Position numbers and translations under genes: made by a program. This document shows positions 59,793 through 64,000 of a stretch of DNA of 64,000 nt, one piece after another. This DNA is from G963691835 sp963691835 (GTDB lineage Bacteria; Pseudomonadota; Alphaproteobacteria; Thalassobaculales; Thalassobaculaceae), in contig OY829383.1 in the NCBI GenBank assembly GCA_963691835.1, forward strand, positions 4,092,001 through 4,156,000, given 5' to 3'. Numbering within the stretch: the first letter of the stretch is position 1; the number at the start of each line of letters is the position of its first letter. The notes beneath the pieces are model-generated. The model searched no databases and had not been told where the DNA came from. It was given only the letters and a program-made list of their open reading frames with translations.

Positions 59793-61586
59793 CTACTCCT
59801 CGGGGGCCTGTTCTGTTTCCCATGGCCATATCCACAAGTCCCGCTGGACGCGAACAGAGGCCGGGTCTTGAGGGGGCGCGCCACGGGCGTGGGCGGCGCG
59901 GCTAACGAAATCATCCAGTTTCGCCTTACGTGTTTCTAGAGCCTCGCGGTCCCAAGGAGAGAGGTGGCGCAGTTTGACCTCGCGGGCGTACCAGAGTTCG
60001 AACAGAGTCCGCCAAATGGGCAGAAGCCGCAGGTCTCCATTGTGCACCACAACGTGCTCTAACGCCGACACGACATTGCCGATCAGTGCGTTAGTATTGT
60101 CATTTGCGGAGGGAAAGGGCGGCCGCGAGACGACGACTATCCTCGGCATCAACCAGGCAATCATTTCGTCGTTGAGACGGTCGAGCGACGGCGTGCCCCC
60201 AGAGATCAGTACTCGTTCCAGTTCTTGGGAGAGGTGTTTTGCGGCGTCCTTTCCGTCGTGAACCTGAAGCGTATGAACGACCAACCGAATGGCCCATTCC
60301 AGCGTGTCTGCAGGCATCCCAGGCAAGCTACGGAGCGCAAATGCGATCGCGTTTAGATGTTTGGTCCCATCCTCAAGAAGTGTTGGAAGACTGCAGATAA
60401 AGGCGAGACCAATCCGCCGTTGGATGGGCTCCGTCGCATCAATTGAGACGGCAACATCCATCAATGCCTGGACAAATCTAGCGGCGCTGGCGACATCTTT
60501 TGTTTGGTCAAGCCAGCCAACGAGCAGATCGACATGCTCGATGACACGATCCTGATAAATCTCAACAGTGTTGGCGGGCGGAAGAAGAGTGGCTCTTACT
60601 CCCGCAATCTCTTCAGTAGCAGGTAGTGAAAGAACATCAGCGGCAAGATCCTTAAGCGCCGATGAAAGGTGTTCATCGAACGCATAAGCTTCTCCAGCGA
60701 GAGAGGCCGTGACCAATCCCCATTGAAGCTGCCCAGATAACGCTTTGATCTCGACCGATTGACAGGCCCCTGGTTGCGTCTCTGACGGGCGCGCAACCGC
60801 GCCCAAACCCGGTACCGTCTCCCAAGCGAAGACGGGCTTCGGCTCTGGACGATGGTATCGTTGAAACCGAAGGCGCTGCTCGATCTCCGTGCGCTCGGCC
60901 TCCAGATATGGCTCGGCCCCCTCCCATTGCCGTAGATCAACCGAGAAGGCGTCCTGATCCTGACGAGGCGCTGCGGCACCATCGCGGGCCATCCGTTCAG
61001 CTCTTTTCATCTGAAGTCGAGCGACACCCAGATTATATTCCCAGTCGATGTTCCAGAAAGCTCGATTGGGGGACCCTCGGTCGACATAATGCTCCAGTAG
61101 GGCAAGCCATGCCCGCTGTTCTTCAATCATTCTGAGGTCACCGGCCGTGACAACAATGTCAGCTATTCTGCTTTGAATATTTGCGATCGTGCTGATCGAG
61201 ATCATTGTCTGACCGGGTCTGTAGAACCGGGCATCATCCGGTCGAAAAGAGTCGATCTGCGCGCGCGCCCAGTCAAGGATCTCGCGATTCAGCGAAACCA
61301 TGGACTTCGGCCCATTGGCAGTCAGCAGGTGTCTTATGAGATTATCTATATTCGGTGTTTCAGCCCTCTCTGACGAAAGGCTGCGGAAGATCGCCCGAAT
61401 GGCATCTTCGGCGAGACTTGCGGGGACACCCTTCGCATGCCCAACTACAAGTCCTATTTGCTGAGTTTCGGTTTGGCGTCTCTCCAAACTTATACTCTCT
61501 ACTCTACGAAGTAGTTCAGGGATGCTACAGAGAAATGCATTCCACAGAGCTTGGCTAGATTGTTTTGGCGCAGATAAATCATCCAA
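59793..61586 (-). CDS. Large unknown helical protein (597 aa)
   Basis: I do not recognise this protein. It is predicted soluble and mainly helical, with Trp-rich segments (YNLGVARLQMKRAERM, WRTLFELWYAREVKL). No Walker, protease or nuclease motif is evident and there is no signal peptide. Its GC is lower than that of the core genes. It follows the AT-rich 130-aa gene by 15 nt and converges on the YeeE gene. Island location suggests a gained accessory or defence-like gene, which is inference only. Confidence 0.7.
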   Translation of the reverse strand: MDDLSAPKQSSQALWNAFLCSIPELLRRVESISLERRQTETQQIGLVVGHAKGVPASLAEDAIRAIFRSLSSERAETPNIDNLIRHLLTANGPKSMVSLNREILDWARAQIDSFRPDDARFYRPGQTMISISTIANIQSRIADIVVTAGDLRMIEEQRAWLALLEHYVDRGSPNRAFWNIDWEYNLGVARLQMKRAERMARDGAAAPRQDQDAFSVDLRQWEGAEPYLEAERTEIEQRLRFQRYHRPEPKPVFAWETVPGLGAVARPSETQPGACQSVEIKALSGQLQWGLVTASLAGEAYAFDEHLSSALKDLAADVLSLPATEEIAGVRATLLPPANTVEIYQDRVIEHVDLLVGWLDQTKDVASAARFVQALMDVAVSIDATEPIQRRIGLAFICSLPTLLEDGTKHLNAIAFALRSLPGMPADTLEWAIRLVVHTLQVHDGKDAAKHLSQELERVLISGGTPSLDRLNDEMIAWLMPRIVVVSRPPFPSANDNTNALIGNVVSALEHVVVHNGDLRLLPIWRTLFELWYAREVKLRHLSPWDREALETRKAKLDDFVSRAAHARGAPPQDPASVRVQRDLWIWPWETEQAPEE

Positions 61587-61601
61587 GATCAGCGCAAGAT
61601 C

Positions 61602-61994
61602 TTAAACCATAAATGCACCATCTCTTGGATATCTTGGAACCAATGACCAGGAATCAAATCCTTCAATTAGAGAAGCCATTTTTTCTTTGGATTCATTGGT
61701 ACTATACAAAAGTAAAGATGGTAAATAGGACCTTCCTAGACTCATTCCTATTTCAACAATAACGCTTTGTGCAGACCGTGTTGGTTGATCGAATTGATCA
61801 AGGATTTCTGGATAAATGAGAGATGGAAGTAAATAGATAGAAGATTTATTATTCTTTTCTGTTTTACTCATTGACTCACATAAATCTGATAGTGGAGCCG
61901 ATGCACTCGTTTTATGAAAAGGAAAGTAGAATGTTACGAAAAGAAAAAAAACGTAAATCCAGAAAATCATTTTGTTTCGAAACCATTTGTACAT
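61602..61994 (-). CDS. AT-rich gene for small anchored or exported protein (130 aa)
   Basis: The 130-aa protein begins with a basic residue cluster and a very hydrophobic helix (IFWIYVFFLFVTFYFPF) ending before a possible cleavage at ASAS. The rest is Ser/Leu-rich (SIYLLPSLIYPEILDQF). The gene is strongly AT-rich, unlike its flanks, so it was probably acquired. It may form an operon with the 597-aa gene. No family recognised. Confidence 0.6.
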   Translation of the reverse strand: MYKWFRNKMIFWIYVFFLFVTFYFPFHKTSASAPLSDLCESMSKTEKNNKSSIYLLPSLIYPEILDQFDQPTRSAQSVIVEIGMSLGRSYLPSLLLYSTNESKEKMASLIEGFDSWSLVPRYPRDGAFMV

Positions 61995-62141
61995 AAAAAA
62001 ACTACCTTTATTCTAATGTTATATAAATAATGATCCTAGTGATACACTTTCGATATATTCCACCGTCCACAAAGAAAAATTTATCGAATTTTCTTTTCCC
62101 ATGTTCATTATGGAGAAACACAAAATGATTTGGAGATTATC

Positions 62142-62456
62142 ATGACACATCGATTCCCTTTTAAAGCAAGCAGCCATCAGTATCAGAACATAAAGACCGA
62201 TAACTTCAGTACGGCAAGACGCCTCGAGTTTTTTGTCAGGCCTAATGGACTAATTCGTGCAGATATTGACCTTACAGTATTGATTAAACCCTACCAAAGC
62301 AGGTTAAACGAAATAAAGCCTCTTGAGTCCAATCTATTGGAATTTGAACGGTCCGGGAGTAAGGGCTTTGAGTATGTAAATTTCTTAGTAAAAGCTTTGA
62401 GCACTCGCGGAAAAACCACTTTCATGGCGATCACTATAAAGCCTACATGGGGATAG
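62142..62456 (+). CDS. AT-rich hypothetical protein (104 aa)
   Basis: ATG at 62142 (MTHRFPFKASS) follows a GGAG site; an upstream ATG at 62130 is possible. The protein is mixed alpha/beta and polar (RRLEFFVRPNGLIRADIDLT, TTFMAITIKPTWG). The base content is low in GC, and it converges on trmJ with 20 nt between stops. No family recognised. Confidence 0.55.
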   Translation: MTHRFPFKASSHQYQNIKTDNFSTARRLEFFVRPNGLIRADIDLTVLIKPYQSRLNEIKPLESNLLEFERSGSKGFEYVNFLVKALSTRGKTTFMAITIKPTWG

Positions 62457-62476
62457 TGTATATCCCGCCTAGGCAC

Positions 62477-63241
62477 TCACCGCCCCCTTAGGCTCTTGAC
62501 GACCCCATGTAGGGTCCGGACCTCCTGGTCCGTCAGGCCTGCGCGGTTGAAGAGGTTGCGGAGGTTCCGTTTGATCGTCGGCGCGAGCTCCGGGGGAAAG
62601 AGGAAGCCGCTCTCCTCCAGTGCTGCCTCGAAACGGGTGAAGAAGAACTCCCGCTGTTCGACCGTCGCGGGGCTGTCGGAACCCGGTACCGCGACCGCCG
62701 GCGTGTCGCTGCCGCTTTGGAACCACTCGTATCCCATCAGCAGTACCGCCTGGGCGAGGTTGAGAGAGGAGAAGGACGGGTTGAGCGGTACCTGAACTAC
62801 CGCGTCCGACAGGACCACATCCTCATTCACCAAGCCCGATCGCTCTCCACCGAAGAGGATGCCCGGCCGCCCTCCCCCGGCGATCCGGGACCGGCACTCA
62901 GCGGCGGCGGCTCTCGGGGTTAGCACGGCTTTCACCATATCCCGGGGCCGGGCGGTCGTGGCGAGGACGTAATCGAGGTCCGCTGTCGCTTCCGCGGTGG
63001 TCTCAAAAACCTGTGCCCGCTCCAGCACCACGTCGGCGCCGGATGCCATGGCTGTTGCTTTCGGGTTTGGCCAGCCGTCCCTCGGGGCGACGAGACGCAT
63101 TTCGATTAGGCCGCAGTTCAGCATGGCTCGGGCACAGGCGCCGATGTTCTCCCCAAGCTGCGGGGCCACCAGTATGACGGCCGGTCCTTGACCAAAATCG
63201 GCCCCCTCCGGCACTCCCCGTGTCTTGTCCGTTCCCGCCAT
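62477..63241 (-). CDS. trmJ: tRNA (cytidine/uridine-2'-O-)-methyltransferase TrmJ-like
   Basis: The SPOUT enzyme 2'-O-methylates position 32 of tRNAs. It has PAVILVAPQLGENIGACARA, the SAM knot motifs GILFGGERSGLVNEDV and NPSFSSLNLAQAVLLMGYEW, and a C-terminal helical part with LRNLFNRAGLTDQEVRTLHG. At 254 aa it is normal for TrmJ. It starts 17 nt after the cimA-like gene. Confidence 0.92.
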   Translation of the reverse strand: MAGTDKTRGVPEGADFGQGPAVILVAPQLGENIGACARAMLNCGLIEMRLVAPRDGWPNPKATAMASGADVVLERAQVFETTAEATADLDYVLATTARPRDMVKAVLTPRAAAAECRSRIAGGGRPGILFGGERSGLVNEDVVLSDAVVQVPLNPSFSSLNLAQAVLLMGYEWFQSGSDTPAVAVPGSDSPATVEQREFFFTRFEAALEESGFLFPPELAPTIKRNLRNLFNRAGLTDQEVRTLHGVVKSLRGR

Positions 63242-63258
63242 ACGCCGTATCCGTCCGA

Positions 63259-64000
63259 TCAGCCGAGTGCCGTCACCTTGTCGCGGACCATCTTGTAGAC
63301 GAGCCCGTCCGCCAGGGCCGACATGGACGCGTCGATGATGTTCGGCGACACACCGACCGTCCGCCAGACATGACCATTGGTGTCCGCGTTCTCGATCATC
63401 ACGCGCGTGACAGCGTCGGTTCCGTCCCCACCGTCCGGCGGGGGAAGGATGCGGACCTTGTAGTCGACAAGCCGGACGGTCTCGACGATCGGATACGCTT
63501 CCACCAAGGCCTTCCGGATCGCGGTGTCGAGGGCATTAACCGGGCCGTTGCCGACCGCGACCTCGTGGAGTCGGCGCTCACCCACGCTGATTGTCGCCGT
63601 GGCCTCGCTTTCCACCACGAGGGTGCCCTTGGCATTGAACCGGCGCTCATCCATCACCCGGAAACGATCAATCTCGAAATAGGCCGGGACGTCTTCCAGC
63701 ATGCGTCGCGCGAGAAGCTCAAAGCTGGCTTCCGCACTGTCATAGGCCCAGCCCTGGAACTCCCGTTCCTTCACAACCTCGACCAACCGCTGGATCTTCG
63801 GATGCTTCTCATCGATCTCCAGCCCGATTTCCCGAAAGCGGGCCAGGACGTTGGAGCGGCCGGCCTGATCCGAGACCAGGATCTGTCGCCGGTTGCCCAC
63901 GGCCCCGGGTTCCACATGCTCGTAAGTCGTGGGATCCTTTTGCACAGCGGAGACGTGAAGCCCGCCCTTATGAGCGAAAGCGGAGGCGCCGACATAGGCC
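63259..64000 (-). CDS. cimA: Citramalate / 2-isopropylmalate synthase family protein, C-terminal part
   Basis: The frame is open to the right edge. It starts in the window with FAHKGGLHVSAVQKDP, the conserved metal-binding loop. The subdomain with NRRQILVSDQAGRSNVLARF follows, then the LeuA-type dimer/regulatory domain (GNGPVNALDTAIRKALVEAY). The wording of the conserved parts is closer to the citramalate synthase (CimA) group than to LeuA. The catalytic barrel lies outside the window. Confidence 0.88.
   Translation of the reverse strand, partial: AYVGASAFAHKGGLHVSAVQKDPTTYEHVEPGAVGNRRQILVSDQAGRSNVLARFREIGLEIDEKHPKIQRLVEVVKEREFQGWAYDSAEASFELLARRMLEDVPAYFEIDRFRVMDERRFNAKGTLVVESEATATISVGERRLHEVAVGNGPVNALDTAIRKALVEAYPIVETVRLVDYKVRILPPPDGGDGTDAVTRVMIENADTNGHVWRTVGVSPNIIDASMSALADGLVYKMVRDKVTALG

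Overview
The window comes from a GC-rich alphaproteobacterium, most probably of the Rhodospirillales type. The basis is gene order and protein style: the envelope chain rpsB-tsf-pyrH-frr-uppS-cdsA-dxr-rseP-bamA-ompH-lpxD-fabZ-lpxA-lpxI-lpxB, the use of LpxI instead of LpxH, the trpGDC-moaC-moeA-lexA order, and LexA boxes of the alphaproteobacterial GTTC-N7-GTTC form. Genus is inference only.

1-18.65 kb is the right part of a tailed-phage prophage with a P22-like packaging and portal module. Leftward from a central switch run a Cro-like gene, a terminator, a PD-(D/E)XK resolvase-like nuclease, small regulators, a C5 DNA methyltransferase, a primase-helicase, small early proteins, then terminase, portal and scaffold, which is cut by the left edge. 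Rightward run a CI/LexA-type repressor, four tandem pentapeptide-repeat proteins, a small membrane protein, a PD-(D/E)XK exonuclease, a possible ssDNA-binding partner and small proteins. Four palindromes of the form AATGCA-N3-TGCATT mark likely repressor operators. Most phage genes are coupled by 1-4 nt stop/start overlaps. No integrase or att site is visible.

18.7-24.7 kb holds an acetyltransferase, a multi-pass chemoreceptor, a receiver domain with Glu at the phosphorylation site, a second receiver, and a FixJ/FixL-like response regulator and kinase pair. 24.7-28.4 kb carries an Atm1-type ABC exporter, a second acetyltransferase and a divergent polysaccharide deacetylase.

28.6-33.8 kb is a rightward tryptophan (trpGDC), molybdenum cofactor (moaC, moeA) and lexA run. 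lexA has two LexA boxes upstream. comEC, gltX and gltA follow. 39.4-54.8 kb is the leftward translation, isoprenoid, envelope and lipid A supercluster.

55-59.8 kb is an accessory metabolic block. It has a secreted Cys-containing protein, a three-gene nitrile hydratase or thiocyanate hydrolase-like set (beta subunit split in two, cobalt-type alpha subunit with a His-rich head), an M81/MlrC metallopeptidase and, divergently, a YeeE/YedE sulfur transporter. 59.8-62.5 kb is a small island of unknown genes, partly AT-rich. The window ends in trmJ and the C-terminal part of a citramalate or isopropylmalate synthase family gene.
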